A stretch of DNA of 64,000 bases from Sporobacter sp963675425 (lineage in GTDB: Bacteria > Bacillota > Clostridia > Oscillospirales > Oscillospiraceae). Positions 23,747 through 31,729 of this stretch are shown piece by piece. The DNA lies in contig OY776214.1 in NCBI GenBank assembly GCA_963675425.1, positions 2,480,001-2,544,000 of the forward strand, in the 5' to 3' direction. How positions within the stretch are numbered: position 1 is the first letter of the stretch; each line of letters starts with the position of its first letter. The translations under genes were made by a program, and so were the position numbers. The notes beneath the pieces were generated by a model. It was not told the origin of the DNA. It saw only the letters and a list, made by a program, of their open reading frames with translations, and did not search any database.

Positions 23747-24934
23747 TTACACGCCCAGTTCGTCCTTGATGTTCTGGAAATACTGCTTATAGGTGTCCTT
23801 GGTGACCATTTCGTTACCGACGTAGTATAGGGTTACGTCTTGGCCGGGGGTCCGTCTGTCAGCCCACAGGGTATCCCAGGTTGCCGTGCCGTCAAGCATG
23901 GCGACAAGCCCGCAGACGGCCGGCGTCACATAAAGGTAGTTGGAAATGGCCAGGCACGAGACCCAGCAGCCGTCGTAGCCGTTATCCCATTCCGTGCAAA
24001 GCACATCGCTGCCGACATCGACAATGAGGACGCGGTCCTCCAGTCCGAGACTTTCAACGGCACGAGCCGTACCCTGGGCAAACGTCTCAATGCTGCAGGC
24101 GACCCACCAGTACTCCACGTCGGGGTTGGCTGTGAAAATAGGCGCGGTTTGATTGTAGGCTGTCTCAGCGTCAACGTTACTGACAACGGCGGCATCCGTC
24201 GTAAAGAATTGCGTGTTGTCTGGGAAAAGCTCCTTGAATTTGGAAACCGCGCCGTCTGATCTGACCTGCAGATCGGGAAGCACGGAGAAGGTATAGTCCA
24301 GCAGCGCGATTTTTGATGTGTCGATATCGCCCCAATACGTCTTGTAATGGTCATACAGCCACTGGATTGTCGTCGCACCGGCGTCATAACCGTCCAGCAG
24401 GATACAGGGGGCGAGCGGGCTGCCGTTATCATAAATGCCGGATATAACCGTGATGTACGGTACGCCAAGCTCCTCGTAAACCTCATGGATCCGGTCCGAT
24501 ACAGCCTGGTCAATTTCCGCTATGAAGCCGTCGACGCCACCGGCTGCCAGCGTTTCGATATTGGTAATGTATTTGTCCGCGTCCAGCTCGCCGGTTGTCT
24601 TCGTAACATGGATATTAAGTTTGTCGGACAGATCAACCATGGATTGGTACATCTGTTCCTGCAGCAGCATTGTCATAGTGTAAGCAAAGACGATTTCATA
24701 CGTATCCCTGGAATAAGGATCAACGCCGCTTTCAAAGAAGCCGGCATTGTTTTCGTTGGCGGAGACGTCCGCCGCCGCGGGGGACACGGTATCGGACGGC
24801 GGGATTTGGGATGGCGACGCGGGAGGTTCGGATAGCTCGGCTGAAGGCGCGCCGGACGATTCGGCTGTTGTACCGCAGGAGAAAAGCGCGAAAAGCATTA
24901 ACAGTGCAATCAAAACTGAGATGGTCTTTTTCAT
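23747..24934 (-). CDS. Substrate-binding lipoprotein 2 (sugar-type, PBP1 fold)
   Basis: 395 aa, GGAGGAATATC before ATG. Lipobox LFALFSC. It keeps the family blocks of its neighbours (GVDPYSRDTYEIVF, QWLYDHYKTYWGDIDTSK, VEYWWVACSIETFAQGTARAVE, DVGSDVLCTEW, SCLAISNYLYVTP) but is the most diverged: FIAEIDQAVSDRI in place of FIV.IDAD, and no ..LPYP(G/S) ending. Divergence in the ligand-contact regions suggests a related but different ligand. It has its own copy of the shared promoter. Confidence 0.85.
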   Translation of the reverse strand: MKKTISVLIALLMLFALFSCGTTAESSGAPSAELSEPPASPSQIPPSDTVSPAAADVSANENNAGFFESGVDPYSRDTYEIVFAYTMTMLLQEQMYQSMVDLSDKLNIHVTKTTGELDADKYITNIETLAAGGVDGFIAEIDQAVSDRIHEVYEELGVPYITVISGIYDNGSPLAPCILLDGYDAGATTIQWLYDHYKTYWGDIDTSKIALLDYTFSVLPDLQVRSDGAVSKFKELFPDNTQFFTTDAAVVSNVDAETAYNQTAPIFTANPDVEYWWVACSIETFAQGTARAVESLGLEDRVLIVDVGSDVLCTEWDNGYDGCWVSCLAISNYLYVTPAVCGLVAMLDGTATWDTLWADRRTPGQDVTLYYVGNEMVTKDTYKQYFQNIKDELGV

Positions 24935-25061
24935 GATATTCCTCCTTCATAAATAAGCGCTTCTTTATTTTTCAGCCGCTTTCAGCCGCTGCTTAATTGG
25001 ACGGACCGGCAATACCTCCTCAAGGTCTGTTCAATGAATGTGTCCGTGGGCTTTGAGTTTT

Positions 25062-25116
25062 ATTATAAAACAGACAAAAATTAGTGTAAAACGCAAATAG
25101 TGTCAACGGTCTTACA
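25062..25116 (-). promoter_or_regulatory. Regulated promoter of binding protein 2
   Basis: On the minus strand: TTTACA (25085-25090), 17-bp spacer, TATAAT (25062-25067). GTCAACGGTCTTAC lies at 25102-25115, 40 bp from the -10, followed by the palindrome GGCATACTGGTATGCC (25122-25137). The region is colinear with the promoter of binding protein 1 over about 70 bp. Confidence 0.75.
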
Positions 25117-25176
25117 CATAGGGCATACTGGTATGCCAAATGTATTAAGCAGGCGGCCTCGCACCATCAAACCGGT

Positions 25177-25222
25177 AAAAGGGGCAAGCCTCCGCCCGTA
25201 TAAAACAGACGGGGGCTTGCTG
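25177..25222 (-). terminator. Terminator after binding protein 3
   Basis: On the minus strand GCAAGCCCCCGT..ACGGGcGGAGGCTTGCC is followed by CCTTTTACC. It lies 21 bp after the stop codon. Confidence 0.7.
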
Positions 25223-25242
25223 CCAATTTACGTGTTTGATTC

Positions 25243-26466
25243 TCAGCTGGGATAAGGAAGTTCTGCGCCGGCTTTTTCGGCATAGCTGTTAAAGTAATCC
25301 TTATACGTCTCCTTGGTGATCATCGTACTGTTCGCACCATAGAACGTGTACAGGTCGCCGGGAGCCCGGCTGTCGGCCCACAGGGTATCCCACGTTGCCG
25401 TGCCGTCGATCAAGGCTACAACGGCACAGATGGTGGGCGCGGCGTACAGATAGTTTGAGATGGCCAGGCATGAGGCCCAGCTGCCGTCATAACCTGAGTC
25501 CCATTCAGAGCACAGGATATCGCTGCCGACGTCTGTGATGAGGACCTTGTCTTCGACCTGCAGCTGTTCAACGGCACGGGCCACGCCCTGCGAATACATC
25601 TCAACCGTGTTCGTTGAGAACCAGTACTCAATATCGGGGTTTGCCGAGAATGTCGCGGCGGCCTTATTATACGCCGTATCCTGCGAGAAATCATTAACCA
25701 TATCGATTTCAAACACGCCGGCATTGTTGGGGATGAGCTCGTTGAATTTGTCTTCGGCGCCGACGGCCCGGTCGTTAAGGTCGACGTTAGAGGACGCGTT
25801 GGCGTTGAGCAAAGCAATTTTTGAAGGATCGATATCGCCCCAGTACGTGGTATAGTTGTCGAAGAGCCACTGAACCGTCGTCTGCGCGGCGGCGTATTGA
25901 TCCAGTCCGACGCACGGGATGATTTCACTGCCGGACTCGTCCCGCACGGAGTTACACCAGGCCACATACGGGATACCCGATTCATCGAGCACTTCCTTAA
26001 TGCGAACGGACGTATCCGCGTCGATGACGACGATAAAGCCGTCTGTATTGCCCTGAGAGGCAAAAACCTCAATGTTCTGGATGAACTTGTCGTAATCAGC
26101 CTCGGTGGTTGAGGGGGTGATGTGGCAGTTGAGCGGCTCGGCGTAATGCTCGAAGCATTCCGTCATGAGCTCGTACAGCAGCAGGGTGAAGGGATACATA
26201 TGAACGATCTCGTATGTATCGCGCGAGTTTGGATCAACGCCGCTGGGGAAGAAGCCGACTTCGTCGGCATTCTGGGTGACGCCGGTCATTTCAGGTGGAG
26301 CACTGTCCTCCGCGGTGGGCTCGGTGCTCGGTTCGACGGGTGCACTGGGTTCGGCGCTGGCCGGCGTACTGGGTTCGGCGCTCGTTTCTGATACGGCCGG
26401 CTTGTTGCATGCAAAGAGTGCGGCCACTAGTAAAAGCGCCGACAGGACTGAGAGTACTTTTCTCAT
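25243..26466 (-). CDS. Substrate-binding lipoprotein 3 (sugar-type, PBP1 fold)
   Basis: 407 aa from ATG 26466 (AAGGAGGAAACCC upstream). Signal MRKVLSVLSALLLVAALFAC with a Cys lipobox, then a long Ser/Ala/Pro/Glu linker (residues 25-60). The binding domain is closest to that of protein 4: both have ASQGNTDGFIVVI, IPYVAWCNS/IPYIAWCNS, NAGVFEIDMV/NAGVFEVDMV and an ending AEKAGA.LPYP. The pair is therefore a recent duplication. No clear copy of the shared promoter box was found upstream, so expression may be read-through from the operon or another promoter. Confidence 0.86.
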   Translation of the reverse strand: MRKVLSVLSALLLVAALFACNKPAVSETSAEPSTPASAEPSAPVEPSTEPTAEDSAPPEMTGVTQNADEVGFFPSGVDPNSRDTYEIVHMYPFTLLLYELMTECFEHYAEPLNCHITPSTTEADYDKFIQNIEVFASQGNTDGFIVVIDADTSVRIKEVLDESGIPYVAWCNSVRDESGSEIIPCVGLDQYAAAQTTVQWLFDNYTTYWGDIDPSKIALLNANASSNVDLNDRAVGAEDKFNELIPNNAGVFEIDMVNDFSQDTAYNKAAATFSANPDIEYWFSTNTVEMYSQGVARAVEQLQVEDKVLITDVGSDILCSEWDSGYDGSWASCLAISNYLYAAPTICAVVALIDGTATWDTLWADSRAPGDLYTFYGANSTMITKETYKDYFNSYAEKAGAELPYPS

Positions 26467-26766
26467 TGGGTTTCCTCCTTGATAATAATGGTGCAACATG
26501 GATGCCGGAGATTCAAAAACATAAACCACCCCCGTTCAAACGCCCGTGCAATTATTTTGCCATAAGCCTTCTATTTTAACGCCTATGGCTAGCTGAAAGT
26601 GACCTTGTACATGAATAATAAAAACGCCACTTATATCAATGTTGCTTCATACATGCAATGATAAGAGGCGCTTTATATCTCAATTTGGTTTGACTTGAGC
26701 GATGCTGAGAGCTCCCCCCCGCCTCTTTCCAAGGCGGGGGGAGGGTGCTGCTATTTTCTAAGTTTA
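26467..26766. other. Intergenic region between binding proteins 3 and 4
   Basis: 300 bp without a gene. It holds a perfect GC hairpin (CCCCCGCCTctttccAAGGCGGGGG, 26714-26741) after binding protein 4, lacking a T-run on the minus strand, and an inverted pair AAACGCC/AGGCGCTTT around 26625-26672. No clear promoter was found. Confidence 0.45.
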
Positions 26767-27972
26767 TCAGCCGGGATAGGGCAGAGCCGCGCCGGCCTTT
26801 TCAGCATAGTTGTTGAAGTAATCCGCATACGTATCTTTCGTGATCATCTCGCTTGCCGCGCCGTAGAACGTATACTGATCGCCAGGCGCCCGCATATCGG
26901 CCCACAGTGTATCCCAGGTTGCTGTGCCGTCAATCAGGGCAACCAATCCGCTGATTGTCGGCGCGGCATACAGGTAGTTGGAGATAGCCAGACAAGATAC
27001 CCAGCTTCCGTTGTAACCCGATTCCCATTCGGAGCACAGGACATCGCTGCCAACATCTGTGATAAGGACTTTGTCCTCAATTTTCAGGGATTCAACGGCG
27101 CGCGCAACGCCCTGTGAAAACTGTTCAACACAGCTCGTAGAGAACCAGTATTCAATGTCGGGGTTGGCTGAGAGTGTTGCAGAAGCCTGGTTATAGGCTG
27201 TCTCCTGCGAGAAATCAGCGACCATGTCCACTTCAAATACGCCGGCGTTGTTGGGGATGAGCTCGTTGAATTTTTCTTCGGCTGCGACAGCACGGGTATT
27301 GAGATCAGCGTTTGAAGAAGCGTTGGTATTGAGGAGCGCGATTTTTGATGTGTCGATATCGCCCCAGTAAGTCGTATAATTGTCGTACAGCCACTGCACG
27401 GTTGTTGCGGCGGCATCGTATTGCTCAAGACCGACGCAGGGAACGAGCTCGCTGCCGTTTTCGTCCCGATAAGAATTACACCATGCAATGTAAGGAATAC
27501 CCGTTTCATCCAGGACTTCCTTGATGCGGTCGGCGGCATCGGCGTGAATAACGACAATAAAGCCGTCTGTATTGCCCTGAGAGGCAAAAATATCAATATT
27601 CTGAATAAATACGTCCATGTCGAATTCTGAGGTGGACGGTGTGATATTGCAGTTGAGTGTTTCGCCAAAATGCTGGAAGCATTCCGTCATATATTCGTAC
27701 AGCAGCAGAGTATACGGATACATGTGGACAATCTCGTATGTATCTCTGGACTGCGGATCAACACCGCTTTTGAAAAATCCAATTTCATCGGCATTTTTTG
27801 TGATATCTTCCATTGCGGGGGAGGTGCTGTCATCTGGGGAGGAACTGTTGTCTGGGGAGGTGCTGGTCTCGGCTTGTGGGTTATCGCTTATTTCCGGATC
27901 AGTGTTTGCATTGCACGCAAAAAGAGTGAAGATCATCATGAGTGCAAGTAGAGCTGCAAGTGTCTTTTTCAT
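26767..27972 (-). CDS. Substrate-binding lipoprotein 4 (sugar-type, PBP1 fold)
   Basis: 401 aa from ATG 27972 (GGAGGAAACCC upstream). Signal MKKTLAALLALMMIFTLFAC, Ser/Asp/Thr-rich linker, then GVDPQSRDTYEIVHMYPYT, ITPSTSEFDMDVFIQNIDIF, GIPYIAWCNS, QWLYDNYTTYWGDIDTSK, VLITDVGSDVLCSEW, AISNYLYAAPTISGLVALI and the terminal AALPYPG. It lies 125 bp downstream of the URO-D gene and is probably the last gene of the catabolic operon. That ties the binding proteins to the enzymes. Predicted to be membrane-anchored on the cell surface. Confidence 0.87.
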   Translation of the reverse strand: MKKTLAALLALMMIFTLFACNANTDPEISDNPQAETSTSPDNSSSPDDSTSPAMEDITKNADEIGFFKSGVDPQSRDTYEIVHMYPYTLLLYEYMTECFQHFGETLNCNITPSTSEFDMDVFIQNIDIFASQGNTDGFIVVIHADAADRIKEVLDETGIPYIAWCNSYRDENGSELVPCVGLEQYDAAATTVQWLYDNYTTYWGDIDTSKIALLNTNASSNADLNTRAVAAEEKFNELIPNNAGVFEVDMVADFSQETAYNQASATLSANPDIEYWFSTSCVEQFSQGVARAVESLKIEDKVLITDVGSDVLCSEWESGYNGSWVSCLAISNYLYAAPTISGLVALIDGTATWDTLWADMRAPGDQYTFYGAASEMITKDTYADYFNNYAEKAGAALPYPG

Positions 27973-28097
27973 AGGGTTTCCTCCATTTGTAATATCTATA
28001 AACAACGCTATGCGTTATTTCTTTTTTCGGACAGGGGTCTGTCCGGTGCGTTCGAAGACGAGATATCTTTCTCACCGATTTGCTCAATAGCGGCAGA

Positions 28098-29153
28098 CTA
28101 TTTCTCGTAGTATTCTCTGCTGCAGCAGTAAAGCTCCTGCATGCCGTCCCAAAGGATTTTCTCGTCGCCGCCGAAAACCGTTGAGAACATACCGCCGTCT
28201 TTTCCAAGGTCTTCTACACCTTGTCTTACGTATTGCACAAGTTCTTCGCTGCTGCCACCGACCATAGGCAAATCGAAACCCAGCTTATCGCCATACTCTT
28301 CTTTATAGGCTTTTAAATCATTGGCACGCCCCTGCAGCTGCAGGAAGTCGGCGCCCAGGCTGACCATATAGGGTAAAAACCGCTTAATACAGCCGCAGCT
28401 ATGGAACACGATCGGGACGCCGCGCCCTTTGACGTGCTTGAAGAATATCTCGTTAGGCTCGTAGACGATTTTATCCATCATACTTTCGCTGAAGAATGTA
28501 TCACGCTCGGTTCCCCAGTCGTCGTGATACATGATCATGTCGGTGGGGAGATACTTTGCAATCTTATCGAACATTTCACAATGGAATCGTGACAGCTCAC
28601 ACATAAACTCGCGGCATGCGTCTGGTTCGATGGCGAGGGCCAGCATGGCCTCTGTGTAGCCGCCCAGAATGGCGACGAGACGTTCGGTGCAGCCCATGCC
28701 GATGTCATAGTAATTCATTTTTTCCGGATGATAATACGGCTGGTTCATAAATTTCTCGCAGCAGGCTTTGATGCGGTCCTCGCTCAAATCCGGCCAGACA
28801 ACCTGTTTCTCCCACTCGGTAATGTCGTCGACCACAGGGGCATGGTTAGGCTTTTCCATAGAACCGCCGGCTGAAGGTACCCATTCCCACACGCAGCCGA
28901 ACAGATCCGTCCAGTCGCAGCGCTCTGGGAAATCGAAGCGAAGATCCGGCAAACCCGTCAGTTCACCGCCCATGACGTAGTTGAAGTCATTGACGGCGGT
29001 AGGGACCCACAGCGGATGATCACGCTTAAGCACGCGCTGGAAGTTCTCCCGCGGGGAAATGGGGTAGTTAAACACGGGGACATTGATGGGTGCAATAGTT
29101 GTCCCGACATTTTCATATTTGCCGTCCAGATAGGGCATTCTTTGGAATTTCAT
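28098..29153 (-). CDS. URO-D superfamily protein (corrinoid methyltransferase-like)
   Basis: 351 aa, AGGAGGAATTT before ATG. It belongs to the uroporphyrinogen decarboxylase superfamily, which in anaerobes includes MtaA/MtbA/CmuA-type methyltransferases that move methyl groups to or from corrinoids. PIVFHSCGCIKRFLPYMVSLGADFLQLQG carries the His-x-Cys of the zinc site, and MIMYHDDWGTERDTFFSES matches the typical H-D-D-W-G block. No corrinoid protein gene is visible. It is probably not heme synthesis, because the context is a catabolic operon. Substrate unknown: a methylated or methoxylated compound is one possibility. Confidence 0.8.
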   Translation of the reverse strand: MKFQRMPYLDGKYENVGTTIAPINVPVFNYPISPRENFQRVLKRDHPLWVPTAVNDFNYVMGGELTGLPDLRFDFPERCDWTDLFGCVWEWVPSAGGSMEKPNHAPVVDDITEWEKQVVWPDLSEDRIKACCEKFMNQPYYHPEKMNYYDIGMGCTERLVAILGGYTEAMLALAIEPDACREFMCELSRFHCEMFDKIAKYLPTDMIMYHDDWGTERDTFFSESMMDKIVYEPNEIFFKHVKGRGVPIVFHSCGCIKRFLPYMVSLGADFLQLQGRANDLKAYKEEYGDKLGFDLPMVGGSSEELVQYVRQGVEDLGKDGGMFSTVFGGDEKILWDGMQELYCCSREYYEK

Positions 29154-29228
29154 AAATTCCTCCTACATGTTTTCAAGCGTTATACTTGCAAGATTCTTTT
29201 TTTCGTCTAAACAACCGGGATGATACGC

Positions 29229-29942
29229 TCAGGGATCTGCGGTGGGATCGTGCCAGAAGAACGCCGCGCCGTCCGACGCGTATAATTTGGCCGGCATCTC
29301 AAACGGCGGCTCCTGCGGCGGTAAGTTGCCGGCTGCGACGTTCTGCGCACCGTCAATCAGCCTGTCGATCTTGTCCGGCGTTAAGGGACAGGGTCCGTGG
29401 GAGGGCAGGATCACGTCAAAAAGGCCACTGAGCTTTTTCAGCTTTTCCATACTGGCGATATATGCGCGGATATTCCGCACGCGGCCGAATATAAAAATCG
29501 GTGAATCCGATAGGCTGTCGCCGGAAACTAAAAGCCGCGTATCCCGGTCAAGCAGGGCGATACTGCCTGGCGTATGACCTGGAATATGTATAACCTCAAA
29601 GCATCTGCCGCCCAAATCGATGATGTCACCTTCCCATAAAGGACGGACGACGGCATCCGCCGGGGCGTTCTCGAAGTAAAAAGCCATTTCCGCCGGGTGC
29701 ATAAACGCCTCTTCAAACAGCGCGTTGCAGCCGATGTGGTCGTCGTCGCCATGCGTATTGACGAGGCTGACCGGCTTGCCGGTCAGGCCCTGGACCACCT
29801 TTTTGATATTGCCCGTCCCGAAGCCCGTATCCACCAACAGCGCGCGTTCAATTCCGGCGAATAAGAACGTCCGGACGACGCCGTCCTCAATCCGCCAGCT
29901 GCCCTCGCCGATTTGTATGACTTCATAATTTGATTCTGGCAT
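29229..29942 (-). CDS. MBL-fold metallo-hydrolase
   Basis: 237 aa. Metallo-beta-lactamase fold: VDTGFGTGNIKKVV, then the metal motif NTHGDDDHIG, HIPGHTPGSIALLD, LLVSGDSLSD and ILPSHGP. The usual HxHxDH has Asp in place of the second His (H-G-D-D-D-H), a change seen in some subfamilies that may alter metal occupancy. Probably hydrolyses an ester or thioester-type intermediate of the operon's pathway. It sits 24 bp after the aconitase-X small subunit and 75 bp before the URO-D gene. Confidence 0.83.
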   Translation of the reverse strand: MPESNYEVIQIGEGSWRIEDGVVRTFLFAGIERALLVDTGFGTGNIKKVVQGLTGKPVSLVNTHGDDDHIGCNALFEEAFMHPAEMAFYFENAPADAVVRPLWEGDIIDLGGRCFEVIHIPGHTPGSIALLDRDTRLLVSGDSLSDSPIFIFGRVRNIRAYIASMEKLKKLSGLFDVILPSHGPCPLTPDKIDRLIDGAQNVAAGNLPPQEPPFEMPAKLYASDGAAFFWHDPTADP

Positions 29943-29966
29943 ATATGTGTCCTCGCTCCGCTCGGT

Positions 29967-30377
29967 TTACGCGTCTTTTTTTGTGATCTCAATGTAGCCC
30001 TCGTCGGCGTTGACGAGAACCCTGTCGCCCGTTTCGATATACTGCATCGGGTCCTCGTCAAAATCCGTCATGGACGGCACGTGCGCGTTTACCGTGCACA
30101 GGACGTTGAGCGGACTAGAGACGGTGTGGACGAAAGCGGCGGGCTTGTTTGGCCCAAAGCCGTACATCATAAAGCCGCCCGAGCCACGCGGAGAGGGGAA
30201 GACGAGCACCTTTCCCTTGTATGACACCTTGAACAGCGGATGATTACGCTCCGTTGTATAGCCGCGGTCCGGCTTGACGTTGGCGAAGCCCTGAAGCGGC
30301 ATCGGCGAGACGAGCGCCTCGGCTTCCACGACGCCGGGGTATTCGGCGCGGCCCTTGATTCGTATCTTCTTACTCAT
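29967..30377 (-). CDS. Aconitase X small (swivel) subunit, DUF126
   Basis: 136 aa, AGGTAAGCT upstream. It matches the swivelling domain that pairs with the aconitase X catalytic chain: GRAEYPGVVEAEALVSPMPLQG, FPSPRGSGGFMMYGFGPNKPAAFV (phosphate/substrate-loop region), VPSMTDFDEDPMQYIETGDRV. It starts 3 bp after the large subunit gene, so the two are translated together as one enzyme. Confidence 0.88.
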   Translation of the reverse strand: MSKKIRIKGRAEYPGVVEAEALVSPMPLQGFANVKPDRGYTTERNHPLFKVSYKGKVLVFPSPRGSGGFMMYGFGPNKPAAFVHTVSSPLNVLCTVNAHVPSMTDFDEDPMQYIETGDRVLVNADEGYIEITKKDA

Positions 30378-30380
30378 AGC

Positions 30381-31685
30381 TTACCTCCATTCCCCGTGCC
30401 ATTTGCCGGTTAACGCCGCGTCGATACAGTCGTCCGTTGAGCCGTAGCAAACTTCAAGCCTGTAATCGTCGTCGGGATAGCAGCCGGTGACGTAATAGGC
30501 CTGCTTGGCGGTATCGACGGCCAGCGTCTTGACGCCTTCGGGAACGGCGCCCATCGCGGCCAGGCAGGCACCCGACATCAGGTGCGCGCCGGCGTCTGTC
30601 AGAATTTTTGTATAACCGAGATTTTTGGCGACGTCATACAACCACGGAGCCGTCATAACCCACATCGGGATCTTGCACTTTTTACCCTCCAGCTTGCGGG
30701 CCAAAAGCATCAGATCGACAATATTCAGGTGCGGGCAGCCCAGATAGACCATATCGACCGTGTCCGTCGTGTGGTAATTAAGCGTGTCATAAGCCTTTTT
30801 CAGTTCCCGCTCGCCGACCATGACCTCACGGGCCGGATTTTTGCCGCCCAAAGCCCACTCAAGCGTCGGGGCTTCCGGCGTACTGCCGGGGATATGGTAC
30901 ATGGGCACGCCGCCGCCGGTGTGGATGGCGGAGTTAAGCTTTTGAAACTGCGTTGTCGTGGGCTTCGCGGTTCCGGTGAGGACCGGTACGTCGCAATGGA
31001 CCTCTGCGCCGGTGGCAAAGCCGAAGACATCCCATTCCATATCGGTGTGGATGGTGCGCTCCGTCTTGACAACGACGGTGCCATAGCGGTTTTCGGTGAC
31101 ATGCATACCGTAGTACGGAGCTTTACCCAAAAAGCAGGTGGCGAAGGTCCCGTCAAAATTAGTACGCGCGCCTAAAACAGCGTTGCAGTAGGGAATTTGG
31201 GAGCTTTCAAACCAGGAACAGTGCTGGCCAATGGACGGCAGATACGTCATTGTGAGGTAGTTGGCGCAGGAGTGGGTCGTCAGCATGCCCATCTTTCGGT
31301 AGAGGCTGAAAAAATCCTCATGCAGCGCCCGCTCGTGAAACGCCGGATCATCCTGATGGTCCTTTGAATTCTGGTAGGCGCAGATGTTGCAGCCTTCCCA
31401 GCCGTGTATCGGAGCTTGCTCCGGGAACGGCGATTTGTCTGCAAAGGTCGGGATCTTGAAATGCGCGCCGGAATCGGCCAGCTCCTTGAGCTGATCATAT
31501 GTAAATCCGTAAAACGGCGAAATCTGGTTTCCGGGCGTGTGCATGTCGCCCGTGCCGTCAAGATCAACCAAGCGGTCCGCGCCGGCGATCTGGCACATAT
31601 CCACGAGAAATTCCATGCAGACCTGCGCAATCGCGCCGTCTTCGCCCTGCAACATTCGTTTTTCGTCATCTGTCAAATTCACCAA
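30381..31685 (-). CDS. Aconitase X catalytic subunit, DUF521
   Basis: 434 aa. Start MVNLTDDEKRMLQGEDGAIAQVCMEFLV is typical of aconitase X, as are GTGDMHTPG, THSCANYLTMTYLPSIGQHCSWFESSQ, NAVLGARTNFDG and VYLGCPHLNI. Cysteines (C of THSCANYL, C of LGCPH, C of SGACLAA) probably ligate a [2Fe-2S] cluster. Characterised relatives dehydrate cis-3-hydroxy-L-proline (bacteria) or mevalonate 5-phosphate (archaea). The neighbours here do not fit either pathway clearly, so the substrate is open: a hydroxy-acid dehydration is inferred. Confidence 0.88.
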   Translation of the reverse strand: MVNLTDDEKRMLQGEDGAIAQVCMEFLVDMCQIAGADRLVDLDGTGDMHTPGNQISPFYGFTYDQLKELADSGAHFKIPTFADKSPFPEQAPIHGWEGCNICAYQNSKDHQDDPAFHERALHEDFFSLYRKMGMLTTHSCANYLTMTYLPSIGQHCSWFESSQIPYCNAVLGARTNFDGTFATCFLGKAPYYGMHVTENRYGTVVVKTERTIHTDMEWDVFGFATGAEVHCDVPVLTGTAKPTTTQFQKLNSAIHTGGGVPMYHIPGSTPEAPTLEWALGGKNPAREVMVGERELKKAYDTLNYHTTDTVDMVYLGCPHLNIVDLMLLARKLEGKKCKIPMWVMTAPWLYDVAKNLGYTKILTDAGAHLMSGACLAAMGAVPEGVKTLAVDTAKQAYYVTGCYPDDDYRLEVCYGSTDDCIDAALTGKWHGEWR

Positions 31686-31729
31686 TGAAAAATACCTCCT
31701 ATAGTTTGGGGATGAGTTGTATACGAAGT

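Noticed and set aside
26467..26766. A fourth copy of the GTCAAYGnnCTTAC promoter before binding protein 3
   Set aside because: ATCAATGTTGCTTCATAC at 26635 is only partly similar, and no -10 hexamer lies at the required 40-bp offset.
28098..29153. hemE (uroporphyrinogen decarboxylase) for the URO-D gene
   Set aside because: Sequence blocks and operon context fit methyltransferase-type relatives. No heme synthesis genes are nearby.
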